In this document: positions 18,132-28,444 of the stretch, piece after piece | Position numbering within the stretch: the first letter of the stretch is position 1 | How the letters are laid out: every line of letters begins with the position of its first letter | Notes under the pieces: model-generated | What the model saw: the letters and a program-made list of their open reading frames with translations, nothing else | What the model was told of the DNA's origin: nothing | The model's database searches: none | Assembly: GCF_012689525.1 (NCBI RefSeq) | Contig: NZ_CP051515.1 | Coordinates: forward strand, 2,604,001 to 2,668,000 | DNA length: 64,000 nt | Origin: Paraburkholderia aromaticivorans | GTDB lineage: Bacteria > Pseudomonadota > Gammaproteobacteria > Burkholderiales > Burkholderiaceae | Direction: 5' to 3' | Position numbers and translations under genes: made by a program

Positions 18132-19370
18132 CTAGCTCTTCAACGCACTGGCGAACGCTTTCTGCGCGTCGTCGACCGACTGGTTCTTGTTCCAGAAGTT
18201 GGTGATGACGTCGATCAACGCGCCCTGCGTATCAGGCGAGAGCAGCATTTCCGGATTCGGCAACTGACGCGACTTGTCCTTCATGATCGCAATGCCCTCC
18301 TTCGCACAGATGTCGAGACTGCTGCCGTCCACGTCGGGACGAATCGGGATCGAGCCTTTCTTCGCGCTGAATGCGACTTGCGCGGCCGGCGAGGTCATCA
18401 CCGTGGCAAGCAGATTCTGCGCCTTGATCGCGGTGGGATTGTCCGTTTTCGGGAACACGAATACGTCGCCCGCGACCAGATACGGCGAATGTGGACCGAA
18501 ACCCGGGAAGCAGCCGAAGTCCTTGCCCGCGGTCTGATTGGCCGCCGAGAATTCGCCCTTGGCCCAGTCGCCCATGATCTGAACGCCCGCCTTGCCGGAA
18601 ATCACGAGCGCCGTGGCATCGTTCCAGTTGCGGCCGGGCGAGCCGGGATCGACGAAATCGTGCAGACGCTTGAACGACGCCAGCACTTTCTTGAAGGCGT
18701 CCGACTTCACGGCGTTCATGTCGCGGTCGCGGTACACCTTCATGTAGAGATCGGGACCGCCCACATCGGCCAGCACCGCGTCGAAGGTGATTTTCTCCTG
18801 CCAGGGCTGGCCGCCGAGCGCGAGCGGAATCACACCCGCGGCTTTCAGCTTGCCGAGATCGGCGATGAACTCGTCATAGCTCTTCGGCTCGCCGGCGATG
18901 CCCGCTTTCTGGAACACCGGCTTCGAGTAGAAGAACCAGGCCGGCATATGAATATCGACGGGCGCGGCGTAGTAATGCCCCTTCACCTTGATACTGTCGA
19001 GAATCGACTGCGGGAACACGCCGTTCCAGTTCTCTTTCGCGGCGACGTCGTCGACGTTGTTCAGCAGGCCCTGATCGATCAGGTCATGAAACTGCTTGGA
19101 CGTATTGAACTGCGCGGCCGTGGGTGGATCGCCGCCGACGATCCGGTTGATCGCCGTGGAGCGCGCCTGATCGGCGCCCGCCACGGCATTGTCGACCCAC
19201 TGGCCGCCGGCCTTGTTATACGCATCGGCAAACTGGCGGATCGCGGCCGACTCGCCGCCCGAGGTCCACCAGTGAATCACGTTGGCCTTCAAAGGCTCCG
19301 CCTGCGCGACGACGCCATAGAACGCCAGTGCCGCAACCACGCCTCGCAAGACCATTTTTTTGCTGTTCAT
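18132..19370 (-). CDS. Sugar ABC transporter substrate-binding protein
   Basis: A 412-residue periplasmic protein with a cleavable signal peptide (MNSKKMVLRGVVAALAFYGV, cleaved near AQA) and the COG1653-type solute-binding fold (IHWWTSGGESAAIRQFADAY). It resembles glucose/mannose-type binding proteins, but the linked beta-glucosidase points to cellobiose or other beta-glucosides; glucose alone is a possible alternative. The start at 19370 has AGGAGACGG upstream. The 15 bases around its ribosome site (19375-19389) are identical to those before the beta-glucosidase gene. Confidence 0.9.
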   Translation of the reverse strand: MNSKKMVLRGVVAALAFYGVVAQAEPLKANVIHWWTSGGESAAIRQFADAYNKAGGQWVDNAVAGADQARSTAINRIVGGDPPTAAQFNTSKQFHDLIDQGLLNNVDDVAAKENWNGVFPQSILDSIKVKGHYYAAPVDIHMPAWFFYSKPVFQKAGIAGEPKSYDEFIADLGKLKAAGVIPLALGGQPWQEKITFDAVLADVGGPDLYMKVYRDRDMNAVKSDAFKKVLASFKRLHDFVDPGSPGRNWNDATALVISGKAGVQIMGDWAKGEFSAANQTAGKDFGCFPGFGPHSPYLVAGDVFVFPKTDNPTAIKAQNLLATVMTSPAAQVAFSAKKGSIPIRPDVDGSSLDICAKEGIAIMKDKSRQLPNPEMLLSPDTQGALIDVITNFWNKNQSVDDAQKAFASALKS

Positions 19371-19465
19371 TCCGTCTCCTGTGTCGATGCAGCTGCAATG
19401 CAACAGAGTTGCGCCGCGCTTGGCGCTCGTATTTCAAGGTCGACATACAAACCAGCTTTCGCCTG

Positions 19466-20878
<1,413 letters not shown>

Positions 20879-20891
20879 GGATTTCTCCTGT

Positions 20892-20989
20892 GTCGATGGG
20901 AGTTAGCGCTTTAGCGCTTACTCCCATCCCATGCAAAGCTGTCGATGGGAGTTAGCGCTTTAGCGCTTACTCCCATCCCATGCAAAGCT
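20892..20989. repeat. Exact 49-bp tandem duplication, each copy a hairpin
   Basis: Copies at 20892-20940 and 20941-20989 are identical. Within each, GATGGGAGT and ACTCCCATC, with AGCGCT on both sides of the loop, form a 16-bp stem with one T-T mismatch and a 2-base loop. It lies just upstream of the beta-glucosidase ribosome site. A diverged relative sits before acoB at 46406-46453. It could be a structured 5' leader or a small RNA with two hairpins. Confidence 0.9.
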
Positions 20990-21047
20990 GCTGAGGTCAT
21001 TGAACCGGGTACGGTGGGAAGACGAAACGCCCATGTCCAAGACTTGG

Positions 21048-21063
21048 GTGGAAGCGCTTCCAC
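21048..21063. promoter_or_regulatory. LacI-type operator palindrome
   Basis: GTGGAAGCGCTTCCAC is a perfect 16-bp palindrome with the central CG and GGAAGCGCTTCC core typical of LacI-family operators. It lies about 170 bases before the beta-glucosidase start, in the operon's promoter region. The operon's own LacI-family gene is the obvious candidate ligand. The rest of 20990-21244 shows no gene. Confidence 0.75.
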
Positions 21064-21244
21064 AAGACCTGCGAACGATAGCAGCGGCGGATTCGACGCA
21101 GCAATCAGGGTTTGTCTGGAGCGATGGCTGGCACGCGCGGCGCGGCGATGCGCCGGGCATTGCGAGAGCCCTTGGTGAGAGGCGGTACGAATGTGTTGCA
21201 AGCGCGGCGGCCACGATGTCATGCGCCGCCAGCGCGACGCAATC

Positions 21245-22459
21245 TCACGGCTTCGGCGTCAGGTAGAACACGCCGCTGTCATAGGCTTCGCAGTAGGTTT
21301 TCCAGTCCGCCGCCACCTGCGCCTCGCACTGCGTCGCGATATCCACCAACGGCAACTGCCAGTCCTTGCGATTGCCGAACGCGATCAGATCGTCGGCGAT
21401 CGACGACTTCTGCCGCCCGCCGCTACGCAGATGCGCCCACGCACTCAACTCGGCCATGCTGTCGACCACCTCTTCGAGACGCGGCAGCTTGCCATCCCAG
21501 TCGCTCAAGGCCACGCGATCTTCCGAAGGCTGCAGGCTGCGCAGCACATACGAGCGCTGATTGAATTCAACCGCATGCAGGAATGCCTGCGAGACCGCCT
21601 GATTGCGCCGCTGAATGTCGACGACGCGCTGCGCTTCCGTCTGCCACGCCGGCTGCGGCGTACTCAGGTGCGGCGTCACGGAAGAAGGCAACGCCTCTTT
21701 CAGATCGATCAGATAGTTGCCGTCCGGCGAGCCTTTGCCTTCGACGAGAATCACGTAACGATCCACACCGAGGCTCCCCGTGCCGGCAATCCGCCGCGCC
21801 ACGTCGAGAATGCGGAAGAAGTCGGGATTGGGCTCACTCGCGGCGAACTTCTGCATGAACTGCGTGACGGCGGCGCGCTGGGCGTCGCTGACCGCCAGCG
21901 CTTTCTTGCCGTCCACTTTCAGCATGCGGGTCTTGCCTTTGAGCGTGGTGCGCCGGTCCAGATGCGCCACCCGCGTGCGGCTGGCGAGCGCGACGAACAG
22001 ATCGCGCACCATCCCGGTTGCGGTTTCGGCTTCGATCCAGCGCGACTTGCCATTCGCCAGCGCCGCGCCATACTTTTCCAGCGCGGTATGGCACAGCGCC
22101 AGCGCCTGCGCGCGGCTCAGCTTGAGATCGCTCGCGCCGACCAGCACGCTCGTCAACAGACGCACCAGTTCGTAGAGATTCGGCGCGAGGCAGGCTTCGT
22201 CGAAGTCGTTATTGTCGAAGTAGATCAGCCGATTGTCAGCCTTGTAGCTGCCGAAATTTTCCAGATGCATGTCGCCGCAGATCCACACCGGCGGCGCGTC
22301 GTCGAACACCTTGTCGCGCGGCAGACGTTCGTAAAACAGGTGACACGTGCCGCGCAAAAACACGAACGGTGAAGTGCGCATGGCTTTGTATTTCATCGCG
22401 AGCCGGTCGGGATCGCGACCGGCGTTAAAGCTGGCGATCGTCTTGGCGATATCGAGCAT
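21245..22459 (-). CDS. DUF2252 family protein
   Basis: About 404 residues matching the DUF2252 family, which has a kinase/phosphotransferase-like fold. Recognisable motifs are FLRGTCHLFYERL, ICGDMHLENFG and YFDNNDFDEA (likely metal- and nucleotide-binding acids). The biochemical role is unknown. I chose ATG at 22459 with AAAGGA upstream; further upstream the frame continues but is Arg-rich and unlike the family. It is separated by about 165 bases from the upstream regulator gene on the same strand. Confidence 0.88.
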   Translation of the reverse strand: MLDIAKTIASFNAGRDPDRLAMKYKAMRTSPFVFLRGTCHLFYERLPRDKVFDDAPPVWICGDMHLENFGSYKADNRLIYFDNNDFDEACLAPNLYELVRLLTSVLVGASDLKLSRAQALALCHTALEKYGAALANGKSRWIEAETATGMVRDLFVALASRTRVAHLDRRTTLKGKTRMLKVDGKKALAVSDAQRAAVTQFMQKFAASEPNPDFFRILDVARRIAGTGSLGVDRYVILVEGKGSPDGNYLIDLKEALPSSVTPHLSTPQPAWQTEAQRVVDIQRRNQAVSQAFLHAVEFNQRSYVLRSLQPSEDRVALSDWDGKLPRLEEVVDSMAELSAWAHLRSGGRQKSSIADDLIAFGNRKDWQLPLVDIATQCEAQVAADWKTYCEAYDSGVFYLTPKP

Positions 22460-22622
22460 GAATGTCCTTTGAATGCGAGCACGTTGTGCATTGCCGCGAC
22501 CGAGCGCGTCAACCGAGCGAAGCGGTGACCGTCTGTTTGACAGTAGACCACATCGCGTCCTGCAAAAGCTCAGTCCCGGCATTGACTTCCGTCAGTACTT
22601 GCGGGTCGCGCGCGTCCAAACC

Positions 22623-23588
22623 CTAAGCCGTTTCCCGCGCGCCGAACTTCTTGCGATACGCCCCCGGGCTCGTCAGTGCAATGCGCCGGAAATGCCGCCG
22701 CAACGATTCCTCGGAACCGAAGCCCGCCAGTTCCGCGACGCGCGCCATCGACAGTGGCGCCTGCGCTTCGAGCAGCTCGCGTGCAATGGCCACGCGCTCG
22801 CGCACGAGCCACTCATAAGGCGCCATGCCGGTAGCATCGTGAAACTGCCGCTGCAGTGTGCGCGGGCTCATCGCCGCCCGCTCGGCGAGCGAGCGCAACG
22901 TGTGCGGCAAAGCGGGATTGCTGCGTACCCAGTCCATCAGTCTGGACAGACGACCGCTGTCGTCCTGCGGCATGGGACGCGGCACGAACTGCGCCTGGCC
23001 GCCCTCGCGATGCGGCGGCACCACGAGCCGCTGCGCGACCCGGTTCGCCACCGCGCTGCCGTGATCGCGCCGCACCAGATGCAGCAGCATGTCGAGCCCC
23101 GCCGCCGAACCCGCCGAGGTGCTGATCTGCCCTTCATCGACATACAGCGCATCCGGCTGCACGCGCAATTGCGGATAGCGCTGCTGCAATTTGTCGGCAT
23201 AGCGCCAGTGGGTCGTAACGGTCTTACCGTCGAGCACGCCCGCCGCCGCGAGCACGAACACGCCGGAGCAGATCGAACAGAGGCGCGCGCCGCGCGCGTA
23301 GGCGGCGCGGATTTTCTTCAGGAGCGGTTCGGGCGGCACTTCGTCGGCATCGCGCCAGCCGGGAATGACGATGGTGTCGGCGTGCTCCAGCAGCTTGAGC
23401 GTATAAGGCGCGGCAAGCGTGATGCCGCCCGCCGCCCGGATCGGCCCCGGCTCGCTTGCGCAGACCGCGAAGCGATACCAGTCCACGTCGAGTTCGGGAC
23501 GCTCGAGCGCGAACAGTTCGGTCACGCAGCCGAACTCGAAGGTGCAGAGCCGGTCGTAAGCGAGCGCGACGACGAGATGATTGTGCAT
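22623..23588 (-). CDS. GlxA/FtrA-type AraC-family regulator
   Basis: A 321-residue regulator combining an N-terminal DJ-1/PfpI-like domain (about 1-190, nucleophile-elbow-like CSICSGVFVLAAAG) with a C-terminal AraC helix-turn-helix pair (about 220-315; RTLQRQFHDATGMAPYEWLV). The N-terminal domain in this class is a sensor rather than a peptidase. It is divergent from the rhodanese gene across about 130 bases, which it may regulate. The closest named relative by pattern is FtrA. Confidence 0.9.
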   Translation of the reverse strand: MHNHLVVALAYDRLCTFEFGCVTELFALERPELDVDWYRFAVCASEPGPIRAAGGITLAAPYTLKLLEHADTIVIPGWRDADEVPPEPLLKKIRAAYARGARLCSICSGVFVLAAAGVLDGKTVTTHWRYADKLQQRYPQLRVQPDALYVDEGQISTSAGSAAGLDMLLHLVRRDHGSAVANRVAQRLVVPPHREGGQAQFVPRPMPQDDSGRLSRLMDWVRSNPALPHTLRSLAERAAMSPRTLQRQFHDATGMAPYEWLVRERVAIARELLEAQAPLSMARVAELAGFGSEESLRRHFRRIALTSPGAYRKKFGARETA

Positions 23589-23721
23589 GGCGTGATGTTA
23601 CCGGAGATTGACGATTCCGCCACTTATCCGGCGTGGCGCGCAACGCGACAATGAAGGCGTCTGAATCGCGATCGCCAGGCAACCCACACACCTACCGCCT
23701 CCTATCGGAACCTCAATCACC

Positions 23722-24156
23722 ATGCCGACCTTGAACGCCGTTACCGCTATTCCCGCCGCCGACAGCGCCGCCGCGCAAGCCCATTTCCAGGCCTCGCTGC
23801 AGTTCGAAACCGATTGCGCCGATGTCCACGACGCACTCGCGAGCGGCGCGCCCGGCTTCGTGCTGCTCGACGTGCGCGGCCCCGCGCTGTTCGCGCAGGG
23901 CCACGTGGCCGGCGCGCTCAATCTGCCGCACGGCAAGATCGTGGCGTCCAAGCTCGCCGGCTATCCGCCGGAGACGCTCTTCGTCACGTACTGCGCGGGC
24001 CCGCATTGCAACGGCGCCGCGCGCGGCGCGTTGCGCCTCGCCCAGCTTGGACGGCCCGTCAAGCTGATGAGCGGCGGCATTACCGGCTGGCTCGACGAAG
24101 GCTTCGCGCTGACACACACGGCGCGCGCCGGCGAGGTGGCCGAAGCCAATCGCTAA
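23722..24156 (+). CDS. Rhodanese-domain protein
   Basis: A 144-residue single rhodanese domain (about 35-135) with the active-site Cys in VTYCAGPHCNGA and the upstream motif VLLDVRGPALFAQGHVAGA. Rhodaneses move sulfane sulfur to thiol or cyanide acceptors; a two-Cys loop like this one may also act in redox or arsenate-type chemistry. No signal peptide, so cytoplasmic. Divergent from the FtrA-like regulator. Confidence 0.9.
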   Translation: MPTLNAVTAIPAADSAAAQAHFQASLQFETDCADVHDALASGAPGFVLLDVRGPALFAQGHVAGALNLPHGKIVASKLAGYPPETLFVTYCAGPHCNGAARGALRLAQLGRPVKLMSGGITGWLDEGFALTHTARAGEVAEANR

Positions 24157-24236
24157 CATATTGAAAATCAATTAAATAAAAGCCTGGAACTGTCGATAAC
24201 AAGTTCAGCCGCTTCCCCTTTGCGGTTGGACTGAAC

Positions 24237-26306
24237 ATGCAGAGCTCATACAATTTTTGGCTGGTCACCATCTCATTCGTCGTCGCGACGCTGGCGTCGT
24301 ATACGGCGCTCGATCTAACCGGCCGCATTTTCCTGCTCGCATCGGCGCGGCTGCGGCACGCCTGGCGGCTGGGCGGCGCCGCGGCGCTGGGCGTCGGCAT
24401 CTGGTCGATGCACTTCATCGCGATGCTCGCCTTTTCGCTGCCGATTCCGCTCGGCTACGACTTCGCGACGACCGCCGCGTCGCTCGGGCTCGCGATCGGC
24501 GTCTCCTATCTCGCCCTGTACGTCACGACCCATGAACGGCTCACGGCGGTCCGCCTGCTGGCCGGCGGCGTGCTGATGGGCTTCGGCATTGCCGGCATGC
24601 ACTACACCGGCATGGCGGCCATGCAGATGGCGCCGGGCATCCGCTATCAGCCGGGGTGGTTCGCGGGCTCGCTCGCGATCGCAATCGGCGCGTCGACCGC
24701 CGCGCTGTGGATGGCCCGCGCGCTCAGCAACGACGACGCGCGCCACGTCATGCGCAAGCGTCTGGCCGCGGCGCTGGTGATGGGCGTGGCGATCAGCGGC
24801 ATGCATTACGCCGGCATGGCCGCCGCCGATTTTTTGCCGGGCGCCGTGTGCGGCGCGGCCAAAGGCGTGAACGCCACGTGGCTCGCGACCTCGGTGATCC
24901 TGCTCACCTTTGCCATTCTGATCGTCACGCTGATGCTGTCGCGTTTCGATGCGCGCAACGCAATTCTGATCGGCGCGGTATCGAAGCTGAATGGCCAGAT
25001 CGTGCGGCTCGCCACGGTCGACACCCTGACCGGACTGCCGAACCGGACCACGCTGACCGACCGCATCGAACGCGCAATCCTCAGCGCGCGGCGGCAGCGC
25101 ACGCTGTTCGCGATCCTCTTCATGGACCTCGACGGCTTCAAGACCATCAACGATTCGCTCGGCCACTCGGTCGGCGACCAGGTGCTGACGGCGTTCGCGC
25201 AGCGCCTGCTGCAGTGCGTACGCGAGACCGACACCGTCGCGCGGCTGGGCGGCGACGAATTCGTGGTGCTGGCTGAGAACCTCGGCTCGCGCGAAGACGC
25301 CAGCGCGCTCGCGGAAGGCGTGCTTGAGCGCATGCGGCTCGGCGTGTGGACCGACTCGCAGCCGCTGCAGGTCATGCCAAGCATCGGCATCGCCCTCTAT
25401 CCGCACGACGGCGACACCGTCGAGACGCTGTTGAAACACGCCGACGCGGCCATGTACGAAGCCAAACGCGCGGGCCGCAGCACCTATCGCTTCTTCGAAC
25501 GCAGCATGAACGAGGCCGCCACGCGCACGCTGCAAATTCAGAACGCGTTGCACGACGCGCTCGCCGCCGGCCATTTCTCGCTGCATTTCCAGCCCAAGTT
25601 TCACGGCAGCGGCAACTCGCTGGCAGGCGCCGAAGCGCTGATCCGGCTGCATCATCCGCAACTCGGCGCGCTGACGCCGCTCGAGTTCATTCCGATCGCC
25701 GAGCGCTCGGGGCAAATCGTGCAGATCGGCTATTGGGTCGTGCGCGAAACGTGCCGGCAGATTCGCCAGTGGGTCTCGCAAGGGCTGCCGTCGATGAAAG
25801 TGGCCGTCAACCTGTCGCCGCGCCAGTTGCTCCAGCCGAACCTCGTCGCGAGCATGCTCGAAATCGTCAACGCCGAAGGCGTGGCCTGCGAGCAGATCAT
25901 GTTCGAGATCACCGAAACCGTGGCCATGCAGGACGCGCCCAAGACCATCGAAATGATCCGTGAATTCCAGGCGAGCGGATTCGAGATCGCGATCGACGAC
26001 TTCGGCACCGGCTATTCGAGCCTCGCGTATCTACAGCGCTTTCGCGTCAAGCAACTGAAGATCGACCGCTTCTTCACCAACGGCCTCGACGCGCACGGCC
26101 CGGAAGGCAGCGCGATCGTGTCGGCGATCATCGCGCTCGCGCACTCGCTGGAAATGGATGTGGTGGCCGAGGGCGTCGAAACCGAATCGCAACTCGACAT
26201 GCTCAGGACGATGATGTGCGACGAGATGCAGGGCTTCCTGCTCGGCAAGCCGCTCAGCGCCGACGACTTCGGCAACTTGCTGCGGGAAAGAATCGTGGCC
26301 GCATGA
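24237..26306 (+). CDS. MHYT-GGDEF-EAL cyclic-di-GMP protein
   Basis: A 689-residue membrane signalling protein. The N-terminal ~215 residues are an MHYT domain with three Met-His pairs (MHFIAM, MHYTGMAAM, MHYAGMAAAD), proposed in this family to bind a metal and sense O2, CO or NO. The GGDEF domain has intact RLGGDEF near residue 338 and an RETD inhibitory site five residues before it. The EAL domain keeps EALIRL, FEITE, DDFGTGYSS, LKIDRFF and AEGVETESQ. Both cyclase and phosphodiesterase could be active. It stands alone. Confidence 0.94.
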   Translation: MQSSYNFWLVTISFVVATLASYTALDLTGRIFLLASARLRHAWRLGGAAALGVGIWSMHFIAMLAFSLPIPLGYDFATTAASLGLAIGVSYLALYVTTHERLTAVRLLAGGVLMGFGIAGMHYTGMAAMQMAPGIRYQPGWFAGSLAIAIGASTAALWMARALSNDDARHVMRKRLAAALVMGVAISGMHYAGMAAADFLPGAVCGAAKGVNATWLATSVILLTFAILIVTLMLSRFDARNAILIGAVSKLNGQIVRLATVDTLTGLPNRTTLTDRIERAILSARRQRTLFAILFMDLDGFKTINDSLGHSVGDQVLTAFAQRLLQCVRETDTVARLGGDEFVVLAENLGSREDASALAEGVLERMRLGVWTDSQPLQVMPSIGIALYPHDGDTVETLLKHADAAMYEAKRAGRSTYRFFERSMNEAATRTLQIQNALHDALAAGHFSLHFQPKFHGSGNSLAGAEALIRLHHPQLGALTPLEFIPIAERSGQIVQIGYWVVRETCRQIRQWVSQGLPSMKVAVNLSPRQLLQPNLVASMLEIVNAEGVACEQIMFEITETVAMQDAPKTIEMIREFQASGFEIAIDDFGTGYSSLAYLQRFRVKQLKIDRFFTNGLDAHGPEGSAIVSAIIALAHSLEMDVVAEGVETESQLDMLRTMMCDEMQGFLLGKPLSADDFGNLLRERIVAA

Positions 26307-26476
26307 ACCTGACGACCGTCTGAAGCGGCGCCATGGACCGCCTCGCCGCGAACCGGGAACTGCGCGCGGAACGCAATGTGCGTCCCGTGCCCGGCGATAC
26401 GCTTGGCCACGACACGCCAACGCAGCGCCAGTCGCTGCCGGGAACGGTCTGATTCACCAGGTGGGCGCCGAGACGC

Positions 26477-26911
26477 CTAGCCGGCTTTGCGCTCGTCGAA
26501 AGCGCTGTCGGCCACCGACACCAGATGCGGCGTCACCGCCTGCGCCGCGTCACGCTTGGTGAGCTTGCCGTCCACCGAGGCGCCGCAATCCATCCGCAAC
26601 TGCTGGTAGTAGATGTTGCCGGTCACATGCGCATTGCTCTGCAACTCGACGAAGTGATCGGCAATCACGTCGCCGACGATCCTGCCGTTGATCACCACGT
26701 CATAGCCATGCACGTTGCCTTCGACGGAGCCACGATCGCTCAGGACCAGCAGCGTCTGGCCGCCCGGCGCGCCGCTGACGTTGCCCGTCACGTGGCCGTC
26801 CATGCGCAGGCCGTCGCTGAACTGCAGGTCGCCGGTGATTCGCACGTCGCGGGCGATCAGGGTGGCGAGCTTGGTCTGCTGGATGCCCACGGTTTTCTTC
26901 TTCTTGAACAT
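26477..26911 (-). CDS. Bactofilin (polymer-forming cytoskeletal protein)
   Basis: A 144-residue bactofilin: a short Lys-rich N-terminus (MFKKKKTVGIQQTKLATLIA) followed by the right-handed beta-helix repeats (DVRITGDLQFSDGLRMDGHV, GNVHGYDVVINGRIVGDVI). Bactofilins self-polymerise without nucleotide on the inner membrane and position cell-wall enzymes. The start at 26911 begins the domain; the frame is open upstream but unlike the family. It is last in an operon with an M23 peptidase and a coiled-coil membrane protein, as in known cell-shape modules. Confidence 0.93.
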   Translation of the reverse strand: MFKKKKTVGIQQTKLATLIARDVRITGDLQFSDGLRMDGHVTGNVSGAPGGQTLLVLSDRGSVEGNVHGYDVVINGRIVGDVIADHFVELQSNAHVTGNIYYQQLRMDCGASVDGKLTKRDAAQAVTPHLVSVADSAFDERKAG

Positions 26912-27045
26912 AACAATTTCCTGGAAATGAAAAGGGTCGTCGCGTGATGCTGGGCGCGGCGAAGAGCCGGGGAGCGGCTGGTGCGGTTGCTGGTTTGCGG
27001 TGTTGGTTTGCTTGACTGGTTTCCGGGTTCGCCTATTTCGTAAGG

Positions 27046-27444
27046 TCAGCCGCGCGGCGCTGCGGTGGTTGCCGGAGAACGCCCCCTGCTCTGGCCGCGC
27101 AGAAACTGCAATTCCGCGTTGAGCCGCGCGACCTCGGCTGCGGCGCTGTCCGCCGCCTTCTGCACCGCGGCGCGCGCCGCCATCTCTTGCGCCAGCGCGA
27201 GCCGCGTGCGGGTCAACTCGGCCTGCTTCGTGGCTTCGTCGACGGGCGCCGCCGCGCACTGCTCCGGCGGCATGCCGGCACGCCTCGCGCGCCAGGCCGT
27301 GAGCGCCGCCGCGCCCGCGCAGGCGCAGAGGACGCACACCACGGCCCACACCGTCACGCGAAAAACCAGCGATCGCGCGGGCCGAAGCGTGTAGGCGCGA
27401 TGGGTCAGACTGCCCGCGTCGCGCGGAAAGCGTCGCTCAACCAT
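27046..27444 (-). CDS. Single-pass membrane protein with coiled coil
   Basis: A 132-residue protein with one membrane helix (about 30-52) and an Ala-rich coiled coil after it (about 67-118, ELTRTRLALAQEMAARAAVQ). The family is not recognised by name. The start at 27444 overlaps the end of the M23 peptidase gene by 8 bases, indicating coupled translation. Position between peptidase and bactofilin suggests it links the periplasmic enzyme to the cytoskeletal polymer; this is inference. Confidence 0.75.
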   Translation of the reverse strand: MVERRFPRDAGSLTHRAYTLRPARSLVFRVTVWAVVCVLCACAGAAALTAWRARRAGMPPEQCAAAPVDEATKQAELTRTRLALAQEMAARAAVQKAADSAAAEVARLNAELQFLRGQSRGRSPATTAAPRG

Positions 27445-28444
27445 GAGGCGTGGGCGCAAAAAGCGCGAGGTAGGCCGCCGGGTTGACCGGCGCGCCGTCG
27501 ACGAGGACTTCGAAATGCAGATGCGGACCGGTGGAGCGGCCGGTCGAGCCGACATCGGCGATGTATTGACGCGGCAGCACCAGATCGCCGACATGCACGA
27601 CGATCCGCGACGCATGGCCGTAGCGAGTCATGAGCCCGTTGCCGTGATCGATTTCAACCGCGTTGCCATAGCCCGATTTCTCGCCGGCGAAGACCACGCG
27701 GCCGCCCGCCGCCGCCAGAATCGGCGTGCCGGTTTTAGCGACCAGATCGAGCCCCGGATGAAAGCTCAACCGATGCGTGAACGGATCGGTGCGATTGCCG
27801 AACGGCGAACCGAAGCGCGCGCCGTCGGCGGGCATGCGGCCCGGAAAAGCGGCGTACGCGATGGCGTGATCGGCGGTCTGCTGTTCGAGCGCCGAGAGGG
27901 TCGCGGCAAGGCAATCCAGTTGCTGACCGGTGCGTTCGGCATCCGCACGGCGGCCCAGTGACGGCATGAGGTCGCTACAGCGGCGCGGCGGCAAGGCAGG
28001 GCCGCCCTCGCCTTCGCCTTCGCCGTCGGTGGCGTCGGGTTCGGACGCCGCGCCCGCCGCACCCGGTGCGGCGCGTGCCGCACCCGGTGCGGCGCGTGCC
28101 GCGGGTGCGCGCCGCGCAGGCCGCGGCGTGTTCAGGCGTGCTTCGAAATCGCGCAAGTCGCCGACCTGCGCCGTGAGTCGTGCGATGCGCGGTTCGATCT
28201 GCGCCACCGACGCGTTCAGCTTGCCGAGTTGGTCGATCGCATAGTCGTGCTCGACGCGGACCGCCGCCTGATCGCCGGACCCGTTGCGCGCGGACCAGTG
28301 CGTACCGATCGCGAAGCCCGCGGCGAGCGCCAGCACGGCCGTGCCGCCGGCCGCGCTCAGGGCGAGCGTCAGCGCGGTGTGGCGCGTGACGAAGCTGACC
28401 GAGCCGCTGGCAAGCTGACTGCCGGCGCGAAACACGGAAGCCAT
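27437..28444 (-). CDS. M23-family peptidoglycan endopeptidase (LytM domain)
   Basis: A 335-residue membrane-anchored protein: one helix (about 28-50), a coiled-coil region, an Ala/Pro-rich linker (about 105-130, from 21-base DNA repeats) and a C-terminal M23 domain. Zinc and catalytic motifs are intact: FHPGLDLVA (HxxxD), GYGNAVEIDHGNGLMTRYGH and HLHFE. It should cleave peptide cross-links in the periplasm. ATG at 28444 has GAGGAG upstream. First gene of the bactofilin operon. Confidence 0.92.
   Translation of the reverse strand: MASVFRAGSQLASGSVSFVTRHTALTLALSAAGGTAVLALAAGFAIGTHWSARNGSGDQAAVRVEHDYAIDQLGKLNASVAQIEPRIARLTAQVGDLRDFEARLNTPRPARRAPAARAAPGAARAAPGAAGAASEPDATDGEGEGEGGPALPPRRCSDLMPSLGRRADAERTGQQLDCLAATLSALEQQTADHAIAYAAFPGRMPADGARFGSPFGNRTDPFTHRLSFHPGLDLVAKTGTPILAAAGGRVVFAGEKSGYGNAVEIDHGNGLMTRYGHASRIVVHVGDLVLPRQYIADVGSTGRSTGPHLHFEVLVDGAPVNPAAYLALFAPTPHG
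28058..28099. repeat. 21-bp tandem repeat in M23 gene linker
   Basis: Two exact 21-base copies (28058-28078, 28079-28099) followed by a partial third. They encode the GAARAAP repeats of the Ala/Pro linker and keep the reading frame. Confidence 0.85.
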
